A stretch of DNA of 8,957 nt from Chloroflexota bacterium (GCA_021823555.1 JAKANW010000077.1:1-8957), one strand, 5' to 3'. Numbered from the stretch's first letter, positions 1-5,731 are shown. Made by a program: numbers and translations. The notes: generated by a model from the letters alone, not told the origin.

Positions 1-1235
1 TTGATCAGGCGGCGGTCGCCGGGGACGCTGGCAGCGTTGAGGGTCAGCACCCCGTTATCGGTCAGGTGGGAGGCGCAGATCCGAAAGAACTCCTGGGTCG
101 TCATGTGCGGAGGAATGTAGGGCGGCCGGTAGGCATCCACGGCAATGATGTCATATTTATATTGGCTTTGCTCCAGGTTGAGCCGCCCGTCGCCGATGTG
201 CACGTTCAGGTTGGGCATGTTCATGTCGAAATATTTGCGACCCACGTCCACGATCTTGGGGTCCAGTTCATAACCGTCAATTGGGATGCCATGAAAGACC
301 GCCGTAGCCTGGCGCGCCGCCGTGCCAGCCGCCAGCCCGATGATGGCCATACGCTTCACGTCCGAGACCCGCTCACCTTTGTTGAAGAATGGCCCGACCA
401 GAAACTGCTCCCACGGCCCGCCGTATTCCAGCGTGTCCGGGCGATACATGGAATGAATGCCCTGGCCCTCGTTCAGGCGCAGGAGCGTGTAACCATTGAT
501 CTGCTGCACTTGGATGTAGTTATAGGCCGACTCCGTTTCGTAGACCTGCCCAATGTTAGACTTGATGGCCTGGCTGGCAAAGAGCGCTGCCACAATCGCC
601 AGCACCACAGGCATCCAGAAATGCAGCAGCATGACACGCGGGCTGGCATATTTTCCCAACCCGGCCAACGCCACGAAAAGCAGGAACAGGCTGAAGACGA
701 GAAACGTGTTCCTGGTGCCGATGGCGGGAATGGTCACCAGCGTGGGCAGGAAGGTGCCAATAAATGAGCCGAGCGTGGAGATGGCATAGATCCTGCCCGA
801 TGTCACACCAGCGGTCTTTGTATCATCCATGCTCAGGCGGATGGCAAAGGGCGAGATCGTGCCCAGCAATGTGACGGGTACACTGAACAGGATCAGCACA
901 GCCACGAAGGAGCCTGCCAAAATAGCGATCTGCAGCCCCTCGAAAGCGGTCGCGGCGGACCTGAGAACGGGTCCCGCTATGTAGGGCACGAGTCCCAGCG
1001 TGAAGGCGCCCCAGGCCAGCACGCGGTACATGGCGGCTGGCGTGGGATTCTTATCGGCCCAGTTCCCGCCCAGGAAGTAGCCCGCCGTCAGGTAGATGAG
1101 GATCAGCCCGATGATGCTGGCCCAGACCAGGTTGCTCGTCCCGAAGACGTTGCCGATCAGTCGGGAGGCAGCCAACTCCGCAGCCAGGGTCGTCATGCCA
1201 GAGACGAAGACGGTGAAAAGGAGGTAGCGTTTCAT
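1..1235 (-). CDS. Membrane-fused spermidine synthase-like protein, partial (3' end off the window)
   Basis: My translation of the minus strand gives 411 open codons from the ATG at 1235 to the left edge. Residues 1-222 are hydrophobic with about seven membrane helices. Residues 230-411 are a polyamine-synthase-type Rossmann domain: ESAYNYIQV (235-243), MAIIGLAAGT (296-305) as the SAM/dcSAM-binding glycine loop, GYELDP (321-326) with the acidic ribose-binding residue, GDGR (348-351), and IIAVDAY (363-369) with the Asp expected to act as catalytic base. In the family, such domains transfer aminopropyl groups to a polyamine, but many membrane-fused members are untested, so the substrate is unknown. 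The glycine loop is GLAAGT rather than the classic GGGDG, which weakens a strict spermidine synthase call. The start is supported by AGGA seven bases upstream and a perfect -10 box at 1262-1267. The C-terminal end lies outside the window. Confidence 0.88.
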   Translation of the reverse strand, partial: MKRYLLFTVFVSGMTTLAAELAASRLIGNVFGTSNLVWASIIGLILIYLTAGYFLGGNWADKNPTPAAMYRVLAWGAFTLGLVPYIAGPVLRSAATAFEGLQIAILAGSFVAVLILFSVPVTLLGTISPFAIRLSMDDTKTAGVTSGRIYAISTLGSFIGTFLPTLVTIPAIGTRNTFLVFSLFLLFVALAGLGKYASPRVMLLHFWMPVVLAIVAALFASQAIKSNIGQVYETESAYNYIQVQQINGYTLLRLNEGQGIHSMYRPDTLEYGGPWEQFLVGPFFNKGERVSDVKRMAIIGLAAGTAARQATAVFHGIPIDGYELDPKIVDVGRKYFDMNMPNLNVHIGDGRLNLEQSQYKYDIIAVDAYRPPYIPPHMTTQEFFRICASHLTDNGVLTLNAASVPGDRRLI

Positions 1236-1261
1236 GGTTATTCCTGTGAGAGAATGGGGCG

Positions 1262-1267
1262 ATTATA
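1262..1267 (-). promoter_or_regulatory. -10 box (TATAAT) of the spermidine synthase-like gene
   Basis: The minus strand reads TATAAT exactly here, 26 bases before the ATG at 1235, giving a leader of about 20 bases that contains an AGGA ribosome binding site. No good -35 hexamer sits at the usual spacing; the nearest, AGGCTG at 17 bases, is poor. The promoter may therefore be weak or need an activator. Confidence 0.5.
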
Positions 1268-1316
1268 CCGTGCCCACCTTTGTCCAGCCTGAGAATGTTG
1301 TAGAGCAGGCGGGTAA

Positions 1317-1345
1317 TTGACAAGGCCATCCTGTTCCTGTAGACT
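1317..1345 (+). promoter_or_regulatory. Sigma-70-type promoter of the small membrane protein, predicting a leaderless mRNA
   Basis: A consensus -35 box TTGACA (1317-1322) is followed by a 17-base spacer and a -10 box TAGACT (1340-1345, four of six consensus bases). The A of the ATG at 1352 lies seven bases after the -10 box, where transcription would normally start. The gene has no Shine-Dalgarno sequence, which fits a leaderless transcript. The divergent gene's -10 box lies about 50 bases away on the other strand. Confidence 0.6.
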
Positions 1346-1351
1346 GACTTC

Positions 1352-1711
1352 ATGACAATGGAACAAACTCAGATCATAAAGCGACGAAGGGTCACCAAAG
1401 AGGGCTGTTTCTATCAGGGATTGCACATCCTTGGTTCCCTGCTTCAAGGTATCGGCGCGCTGACCCTGCTTGGAGGGTTGGTCGGGTTTATTTACAATTT
1501 GTTCCGTTTGTTCCCGGATTTCATGGATGTGTTGAACCATCTCGACTCACGGATCGGGCTCATGGTTTTCACCGGATTGCTTGTATTCTTTGGCCTGTTT
1601 TTGGCGCTGGCATTCGCCGGTTTTGTTCTTCTTATCGCTGGGTTATTGGCAGGGCATTTTTCGACGCGGCCAGCGCAAACCCCCATTGACAAACCATTGC
1701 CCTCGGCCTAA
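1352..1711 (+). CDS. Small two-helix membrane protein, unknown function
   Basis: This 119-residue protein is not one I recognise. It has a basic N-terminal tail (IIKRRRVTK, residues 8-16), a membrane helix at about 24-51, a short loop with several acidic residues (about 52-67), a second long hydrophobic stretch at about 68-101, and a polar, proline-containing C-terminal tail. By the positive-inside rule both ends should face the cytoplasm. It has no signal peptidase site and no catalytic motif. The ATG at 1352 is preferred over the in-frame ATG at 1358 because it sits at the predicted transcription start, and neither has a ribosome binding site. The gene stands alone between a divergent gene and a non-coding region that carries a terminator 186 bases downstream. 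Confidence 0.65.
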   Translation: MTMEQTQIIKRRRVTKEGCFYQGLHILGSLLQGIGALTLLGGLVGFIYNLFRLFPDFMDVLNHLDSRIGLMVFTGLLVFFGLFLALAFAGFVLLIAGLLAGHFSTRPAQTPIDKPLPSA

Positions 1712-1761
1712 AATTGCGCCTGTGAAATGCAGACCCGACTTCCCAATGGCGACAACACTTG

Positions 1762-1809
1762 CACCTGGCGCACACTTGCCCTGGCGGGCAGTGCCAGGGA
1801 GTGCAGGTG
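1762..1809. repeat. Bulged hairpin sharing a 19-base motif with 5195-5213
   Basis: CACCTG (1762-1767) pairs with CAGGTG (1804-1809), and CCCTGGC (1779-1785) pairs with GCCAGGG (1793-1799), giving a stem interrupted by bulges. The 19 bases 1782-1800 match 5195-5213 at 18 positions on the same strand, so this looks like one copy of a dispersed GC-rich repeat. No gene lies in it. Confidence 0.45.
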
Positions 1810-1896
1810 TGACCACGGCCATGCGCAGCATAATGCGAATGGAGATGTCTTGCCGCGTCTGGGATGCTCGTTAGTCTCACTTCCAAATGAAATGAG

Positions 1897-1931
1897 AGGC
1901 TGTCCCAGTTACGCGGACGGCCTTTTTGTTT
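1897..1931 (+). terminator. Rho-independent terminator
   Basis: AGGCTGTCC (1897-1905) pairs with GGACGGCCT (1915-1923) through nine base pairs, one a T-G wobble, around a nine-base loop. TTTTGTTT follows directly. It most likely ends transcripts from the small membrane protein gene 186 bases upstream and isolates metG from them. Confidence 0.7.
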
Positions 1932-1940
1932 GTAAGAACC

Positions 1941-2096
1941 ATGTCATTGCGAGGGCTGATGGTCGAATAGGCCGAGTGTTCCTCGAGGCTGTATCCAGAC
2001 CCGGCCCGAAGCAATCTCATGGCACCACCTGAATTTAGTTTTTGCGAGGAGATTGCTTACTCTTCGAGTACGATGTCGCTCCGCTCGCAATGACAT
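1941..2096. repeat. MITE-like or REP-like inverted-repeat element upstream of metG
   Basis: The ends are a perfect 13-base inverted repeat: ATGTCATTGCGAG (1941-1953) and CTCGCAATGACAT (2084-2096). Inside is a second perfect inverted pair: AAGCAATCTC (2009-2018) and GAGATTGCTT (2049-2058). The whole element is about 156 bases and non-coding. From general knowledge, motifs of the type TCATTGCGAG and GAAGCAATCTC recur as dispersed palindromic repeats in many bacterial genomes. No clear target-site duplication is visible. It ends 18 bases before the metG start, so it must supply or displace the metG promoter and leader. Confidence 0.7.
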
Positions 2097-2104
2097 AAAA
2101 CATT

Positions 2105-2108
2105 GGAG
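2105..2108 (+). promoter_or_regulatory. Ribosome binding site that sets the metG start
   Basis: GGAG lies six bases before the ATG at 2115. An in-frame TTG at 2103 overlaps this site and has no Shine-Dalgarno of its own, so the ATG at 2115 is the start. Confidence 0.75.
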
Positions 2109-2114
2109 ACACGA

Positions 2115-3929
2115 ATGCCCGAAAATATTTTGATCGCCATTGCCTGGCCTTACGCCAATGCCGAGATCCACGTTGGAAATATTACCGGCTCACACTTGCC
2201 CGGTGACATTGTTGCGCGTTACCACAGACTCAAAGGCAACAATGTGCTGATGGTTAGCGGCACGGACTCGCACGGCACGCCGGTCACCATCCGCGCGGAT
2301 CAGGAAGGCAAGCCGGTCGAGGAAGTTTACAAACGATTCCATGAAAGCTTTATCGAAGTCTTCGAAGGCTATGGCATCACGTACGATCTATTCACATCCA
2401 CGCACACGGAAAATCATTTCAAAGTTTCGCAGGATATGTTCCTCGCGCTCCAGAAAAATGGATTTATGTTCACACAGAAATCCATGCAGTGGTACTCGCC
2501 TTCCACAAATAGATTCCTGCCCGACCGTTACGTCGAAGGGACGTGTTACATCTGCGGCTACGAAGGTGCGCGCTCCGATCAATGCGACAACTGCGGTAAT
2601 GTGCTCGAACCAGAGAAGTTAATCAACCCGCGCTCCAAAACTGGCGGCGCGCTTGAACTGCGCGAGACCGAACATTTCTATCTCGATCTATCCAAGCTCG
2701 AACCGGACGTCAAAAAGTTTTTGCAAGATCGCGCCGAACACATGCGCGACACCGTCATCGGAGAATCGCTGAAAAAGATCGAGTCGGAGGGATTGAAGCC
2801 GCGCGCCATCACGCGCGATCTCGATTGGGGCATCCCCGTCCCGGTCGCAGGCTGGACCGAAGCGGGCAAACGCATCTACGTTTGGTTCGAGGCCGTCATC
2901 GGCTACCTCTCCGCCCCGATTGAATGGAGTCAGTTGTCGGCGGAGAAGGATGCGTGGCGCGAGTGGTGGGTCAATCCCAACGCGAAGCAATCCCACTTCA
3001 TCGGCAAAGACAACATCTTCTTCCACACGTCGCTGTGGCCCGCCGAGTTGATGGGAGTCGGCAGCGCGTTCATGGAAATCTTCGATCCTCCTACATCCCC
3101 CCTGCAGGAGGGACAGAGGGGGGTGAAATTGATTTTGCCTTATGATGTGCCTGCCAATCAATTCATGAATCTCGAAGGACAAAAGATCAGCGGCTCACGC
3201 AATTGGGCTGTATGGGGACTCGACGCGTTGACGCGTTACGATCCCGACGCACTGCGCTATTATCTGACGGTCAACATGCCGGAGATGAAAGACAGCGATT
3301 GGGATTGGAAGGAGTTCGTGGCGCGCAACAACAACGAACTGGTTGCAACGTGGGGCAACCTTGCGAATCGCGTGCTGTCGTTCTGTTATAAGAATTGGGA
3401 TGGACGCGTGCCCATTGTGGATATGAAAACGCTTCGTCCCTCTGACCTTGACCTGCTGGCCGTTATCGAAAACGGATTCAATACTGTGGGTGCGGAGCTC
3501 GAAGCCGTGCGCCTGCGTTCAGCATTGGGCGAAGCGATGAAACTTGCCACCGCCGTGAACGTTTATCTCGATGTCAACGCGCCGTGGACAGCCATCAAAG
3601 TGGACAAAGCCGAAGCGGGCAAGACGGTCTACACCGCGCTCAAAGCCATCGACTCGCTCAAGGTGATGTTCGCCCCATTCCTGCCGTTCACCTGCGAAAA
3701 ACTGCATGGCTTCTTCGGCTATGAGACTCCGCTGTTCGGCGAGCAATACACCGAAGATGTGACCGACTCGCTTGGCACGCATAAAGTTCTTCGTTATCGC
3801 GGCGTTGATAGTTGGCAATGGAAATCCAGCGACTTAAAGCCGGGCGCAAAGCTCAATGAACCCAAGCCGTTGTTCAAGAAATTGGAAGAAAAAATAGTTG
3901 AGGAGGAACGCGCCCGGTTGGGTAAGTAA
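2115..3929 (+). CDS. metG: Methionyl-tRNA synthetase
   Basis: This 604-residue cytoplasmic enzyme charges tRNA-Met with methionine using ATP. The class I HIGH motif appears as HVGN (residues 19-22). Four cysteines at 144, 147, 157 and 160 (CYICG and CDNCG) form the zinc knuckle. The tract HFIGKDNIFFHTSLWPAE (294-311) belongs to the active-site fold, and the KMSKS loop reads KISGS (357-361). An alpha-helical anticodon domain follows. The protein ends without the EMAP/Trbp111-like tRNA-binding domain found in longer homologues. Unusually, about 14 residues (325-338, PPTSPLQEGQRGVK) interrupt the region before LPYDVPANQF and are encoded by a palindromic repeat. The second Lys of KMSKS is Gly here; I believe related sequences vary at this position, but could not check. 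The gene is followed by a strong hairpin and a methyltransferase gene with a copied MetRS tail. Confidence 0.96.
   Translation: MPENILIAIAWPYANAEIHVGNITGSHLPGDIVARYHRLKGNNVLMVSGTDSHGTPVTIRADQEGKPVEEVYKRFHESFIEVFEGYGITYDLFTSTHTENHFKVSQDMFLALQKNGFMFTQKSMQWYSPSTNRFLPDRYVEGTCYICGYEGARSDQCDNCGNVLEPEKLINPRSKTGGALELRETEHFYLDLSKLEPDVKKFLQDRAEHMRDTVIGESLKKIESEGLKPRAITRDLDWGIPVPVAGWTEAGKRIYVWFEAVIGYLSAPIEWSQLSAEKDAWREWWVNPNAKQSHFIGKDNIFFHTSLWPAELMGVGSAFMEIFDPPTSPLQEGQRGVKLILPYDVPANQFMNLEGQKISGSRNWAVWGLDALTRYDPDALRYYLTVNMPEMKDSDWDWKEFVARNNNELVATWGNLANRVLSFCYKNWDGRVPIVDMKTLRPSDLDLLAVIENGFNTVGAELEAVRLRSALGEAMKLATAVNVYLDVNAPWTAIKVDKAEAGKTVYTALKAIDSLKVMFAPFLPFTCEKLHGFFGYETPLFGEQYTEDVTDSLGTHKVLRYRGVDSWQWKSSDLKPGAKLNEPKPLFKKLEEKIVEEERARLGK
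3087..3128. repeat. Palindromic repeat inserted in frame inside metG
   Basis: The 18 bases at 3096-3113 form a near-perfect palindrome around CTGCAG with one mispair, and CCCCCC (3097-3102) can also pair with GGGGGG (3118-3123). The low-complexity codons give PPTSPLQEGQRGVK, unlike the conserved synthetase sequence on both sides. The insert spans 42 bases (14 codons) and keeps the frame. It resembles the REP-type palindromes that translate to peptides such as SPLxEGxRG in other genomes, a recollection rather than a search result. The exact boundaries are my estimate. Confidence 0.6.
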
Positions 3930-3931
3930 CG

Positions 3932-3968
3932 AAAGACTTCCGAAGTCTCACAGACTTCGGAAGTCTTT
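3932..3968. repeat. Perfect 17-bp hairpin between metG and the methyltransferase gene
   Basis: AAAGACTTCCGAAGTCT (3932-3948) and its exact reverse complement (3952-3968) flank a three-base loop, CAC. Each arm also contains a near-palindrome (GACTTCCGAAGTC). It starts three bases after the metG stop and ends seven bases before the next ribosome binding site. It could act as a terminator or attenuator (only a short T run follows), as an mRNA 3'-end stabiliser, or as a dispersed REP-type repeat. Confidence 0.75.
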
Positions 3969-3974
3969 ATAAAT

Positions 3975-3978
3975 GGAG
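3975..3978 (+). promoter_or_regulatory. Ribosome binding site that sets the methyltransferase start
   Basis: GGAG lies six bases before the ATG at 3985. The earlier in-frame ATG at 3973 overlaps this site and has no site of its own, so translation most likely begins at 3985. Confidence 0.7.
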
Positions 3979-3984
3979 AATAAA

Positions 3985-4719
3985 ATGAAAGCCAAGTTGG
4001 ACACTCAAACCAGCTACGACCGCGCCGCCACTGAATACGCCGAACGATACAAAGATGAAATGGACGATAAACCATTCGACCGCGATTGCTTGAATCGCCT
4101 GGCGCGCGAAGTGGGAAGTTTAGGTCCAATCTGCGACATGGGCTGCGGACCCGGCCAAATCGCGCGTTATCTACACCGCCAAGGTGTGGGCACATTAGGC
4201 GTTGACCTTTCGCCGCGCATGGTTGCCGAAGCGCAAAGATTGAATCCTGAAATCCATTTTCATCAGGGTGATATGCTCGCCCTGCCCGACGCAGATGATT
4301 CATTCGGAGGGATTGCGGCCTTCTATTGCATCATTCATATTCCTCGCGCTCAAGTTGTGGACGCTTTGCGCGAGATGAAGCGCGTGCTCAAGCCCGGCGG
4401 TGTGCTGCTGATCACATTTCACATTGGCGAAGAGAATGAACATCTCGACGAATTCTTTGGGAAGCCGGTCAACCTGGATTTCGCTTTTTATCTTCCCAAT
4501 GAAATGGAGGATTGGTTGAAAGAAGCTGGCTATGAGTTGGAAGAAACTTTAACGCGTAATCCAAACCCCAAAGTGGAAGTTGAGACGAGAAGAGCATACG
4601 TATTTGCACGAAAACCATGCCAAAAGCCCAGCAAGTTGAGGTTAGGACAGAAATTGAATCAGCCGGGTCCACTGTTCAAAAAGTTAGAGGAGAGTGCGGT
4701 GGAAGAAGAGCGGGCATAG
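3985..4719 (+). CDS. Class I SAM-dependent methyltransferase with a MetRS-derived C-terminal tail
   Basis: This 244-residue protein is a Rossmann-fold methyltransferase of the Methyltransf_11/25 type. The SAM-binding motif I is ICDMGCGPG (49-57), the ribose-binding acidic position is in GVDLS (72-76), GDMLALP (95-101) is motif II, and LKPGGVLLITFH (135-146) is the usual post-motif strand. The substrate cannot be told; it has no membrane segment and is probably cytoplasmic. The catalytic fold ends near residue 210. Residues 218-244 (ending PLFKKLEESAVEEERA) then match MetRS residues 574-600, encoded just upstream, at 20 of 27 positions. The methyltransferase is closely linked to metG (55 bases between stop and start, containing a hairpin) and may be co-transcribed if the hairpin does not terminate. 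Its stop codon is the first part of a palindromic repeat. Confidence 0.88.
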   Translation: MKAKLDTQTSYDRAATEYAERYKDEMDDKPFDRDCLNRLAREVGSLGPICDMGCGPGQIARYLHRQGVGTLGVDLSPRMVAEAQRLNPEIHFHQGDMLALPDADDSFGGIAAFYCIIHIPRAQVVDALREMKRVLKPGGVLLITFHIGEENEHLDEFFGKPVNLDFAFYLPNEMEDWLKEAGYELEETLTRNPNPKVEVETRRAYVFARKPCQKPSKLRLGQKLNQPGPLFKKLEESAVEEERA

Positions 4720-4807
4720 GGTGCGTCGCACCCTACTAAACGGGATGCCATCTCAGAATCGATTCTATCCGTTTACGGATTTTGTCTATGGGTCTGGTGC
4801 GACGCAC
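4719..4807. repeat. Nested-palindrome (REPIN-like) element after the methyltransferase
   Basis: The ends are two palindromes: GGGTGCGTCGCACCC (4719-4733) and GTGCGACGCAC (4797-4807), an inverted copy of the same core. Between them, AAACGG (4738-4743) pairs with CCGTTT (4769-4774) around the perfect palindrome AGAATCGATTCT (4755-4766). A small hairpin ATCCG/CGGAT (4767-4780) followed by TTTTG could give weak termination for the methyltransferase. The left end uses the last base of the TAG stop. Two inverted REP cores flanking a variable middle is the layout described for REPINs, but only one copy is visible here. Confidence 0.6.
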
Positions 4808-4816
4808 TCACTTGGC

Positions 4817-5116
4817 TCACCATTTCTTCCAATGCACAATTTCATCCAGCGTGCGGCGTCCGCCCTTCTTCGGCGCAGCGGACAGCTTCGCCTCGTCCGC
4901 GGGATAACCAAACGAGAGCGCGATCCGCAAATGCCATTTGGACGGGAATTCCAAAAGCGTCCGTGCCTTCCCCGGTTCATAGATCGATGCAGGACGCGAA
5001 GCGACTCCCAATTCCGGCGCGGCGAGCTGCATGAACGCCGCGGCCTGACTGGCGTCGAACAGCGTTGGGAATTTTTCTTTCAGGTCGGGAGTCAGAATCG
5101 CGATGGCCAGCGCCGC
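4817..5116 (-). pseudogene. Nitroreductase C-terminal remnant (N-terminal half missing)
   Basis: The frame encodes about 99 residues that look like the C-terminal half of a nitroreductase-family flavoenzyme: a strand AIAILTPDLKEKF, a helix FDASQAAAFMQLAAPELGV, IYEPGKARTLLEFP, then IALSFGYPADE and a basic C-terminal end. Full family members are usually about 170-220 residues, with an N-terminal RRSxRxF-type FMN-binding segment. Upstream of about 5116 the open frame continues, but into Arg/Pro-rich translation of GC-rich repeat sequence with no such segment. The family's usual Cys/Ser-type position in GVxSC reads ASRPAS here. The remnant cannot form a full FMN site, so I call it a decayed gene. 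It faces its plus-strand neighbours and has no visible ribosome binding site. Confidence 0.7.
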
Positions 5117-5300
5117 GCCGCCACACCTGCCCTGCCGTCTCGCATCGGCGTCCACAGGATCGCTCCGCTGATGCTCGCGGCATCCCTGCGGCGGTGGCGG
5201 GCGGTGCCAGGGAAGAGCGCCCCGCAAGTACATCGGGGCAGGCGAGCGGTGGCTCACAATCACGCAAATTGATGGGATGTACGGTAGAGAGATGGAGAAT
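5117..5300. other. GC-rich non-coding stretch with hairpins, replacing the nitroreductase 5' half
   Basis: Open frames cross this stretch on both strands, but none gives family-like protein. It holds two inverted repeats: TCCCTG/CAGGGA (5183-5188 with 5208-5213) and GCCCCG/CGGGGC (5219-5224 with 5234-5239). Bases 5195-5213 match 1782-1800 at 18 of 19 positions. It is probably dispersed-repeat sequence or debris from the rearrangement that truncated the nitroreductase gene. Confidence 0.45.
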
Positions 5301-5301
5301 A

Positions 5302-5334
5302 AAAACACCGCAGGAAAACTTCCTGCGGTGTTTT
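5302..5334 (-). terminator. Strong intrinsic terminator of the GlsB-type gene (bidirectional shape)
   Basis: A perfect 15-bp stem (5302-5316 with 5320-5334, core CACCGCAGGAA) has a three-base loop, with A runs on the left and T runs on the right, so it can work in both directions. It begins 13 bases after the stop of the leftward GlsB-type gene, its most likely client. Confidence 0.85.
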
Positions 5335-5347
5335 GGCTGTTTGTTGT

Positions 5348-5599
5348 TTAGGCCTTGATCAATCGCAGCACATACAACAGCACCAGCGCGCCGATTACGG
5401 CGGTGATGAAGGTCCCGATCAGGCCGCTGCCAATCGAGATGTGCAGCAACCCGAAGAGCCAGGCGCCCAGGAAGGAACCGATCACTCCTACGATCAAATC
5501 GCCGATCAGGCCGAAGCCCCTGCCTTTCATGATCTTCCCGGCCAGCCACCCGGCCAGGATACCGAGGATCGCTAAAATCACCAAACTTGAGATGCTCAT
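5348..5599 (-). CDS. GlsB/YeaQ/YmgE-family stress-associated membrane protein
   Basis: This 83-residue protein is almost entirely hydrophobic, with three glycine-rich membrane segments at about 4-20, 31-52 and 58-79. The family hallmark is the tract GDLIVGVIGSFLGAWLFG (33-50), preceded by the short basic loop KIMKGRGFG. This matches the transglycosylase-associated family (PF04226), whose members are small inner-membrane proteins often induced by stress; their biochemical role is not settled. Length is normal for the family. The start at 5599 is backed by AAAGGAG seven bases upstream. The gene has its own terminator (5302-5334) and a possible promoter, so it is probably monocistronic, though leftward reading from the hflX cluster 130 bases upstream is possible. 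Confidence 0.88.
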   Translation of the reverse strand: MSISSLVILAILGILAGWLAGKIMKGRGFGLIGDLIVGVIGSFLGAWLFGLLHISIGSGLIGTFITAVIGALVLLYVLRLIKA

Positions 5600-5631
5600 C
5601 TGGTTCTCCTTTACTTGTAAAGATGCCTAAT

Positions 5632-5660
5632 TTTATATTAAATTGCATCTCTCGTCAGCA
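5632..5660 (-). promoter_or_regulatory. Possible promoter of the GlsB-type gene
   Basis: On the minus strand TATAAA (5632-5637) lies in an AT-rich patch, with TGCTGA (5655-5660) 17 bases upstream as a weak -35 box. The leader would be about 25 bases and include the AAAGGAG ribosome binding site. The AT content contrasts with the GC-rich surroundings. Confidence 0.35.
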
Positions 5661-5731
5661 CCCATTTGTAGGGTATCCTGCCCGCGCCTTTTCAAACAGG
5701 ATTTATCTAAGAGTCAGGTGTGACACGCTTG

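Larger units (their letters stand above)
1712..2114. other. Non-coding stretch between the small membrane protein gene and metG
   Basis: About 400 bases with no credible gene: the open frames crossing it are rich in Cys, His and Arg and resemble no family. It holds a bulged hairpin (1762-1809), an intrinsic terminator (1897-1931) and a long inverted-repeat element (1941-2096). I found no convincing promoter for metG, so its promoter either lies inside the repeat element or is too weak to recognise by eye. Confidence 0.6.

Noticed and set aside
66..767. 233-residue open frame on the plus strand
   Set aside because: It is antisense to the spermidine synthase-like gene, whose translation shows clear family motifs; the plus-strand peptide is rich in His, Gln and Arg with no family resemblance.
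3097..3123. Possible frameshift at C6 and G6 runs in metG
   Set aside because: The metG frame stays open through both runs with conserved sequence on each side, so no frameshift is needed.
2688..3182. 164-residue minus-strand frame inside metG
   Set aside because: Shadow of the metG coding frame; no ribosome binding site and no recognisable domain.
3973..4304. 13-base match ATGGAGAATAAAA at 3973-3985 and 5292-5304
   Set aside because: At 3973 it is part of a ribosome binding site region; the second copy precedes a terminator with no gene start. Flanks do not match, so chance is likely.
4977..5648. 223-residue minus-strand frame across the GlsB-type gene and the nitroreductase remnant
   Set aside because: It runs out of frame with both recognisable proteins and through the terminator hairpin; the translation is Arg-rich and resembles no family.
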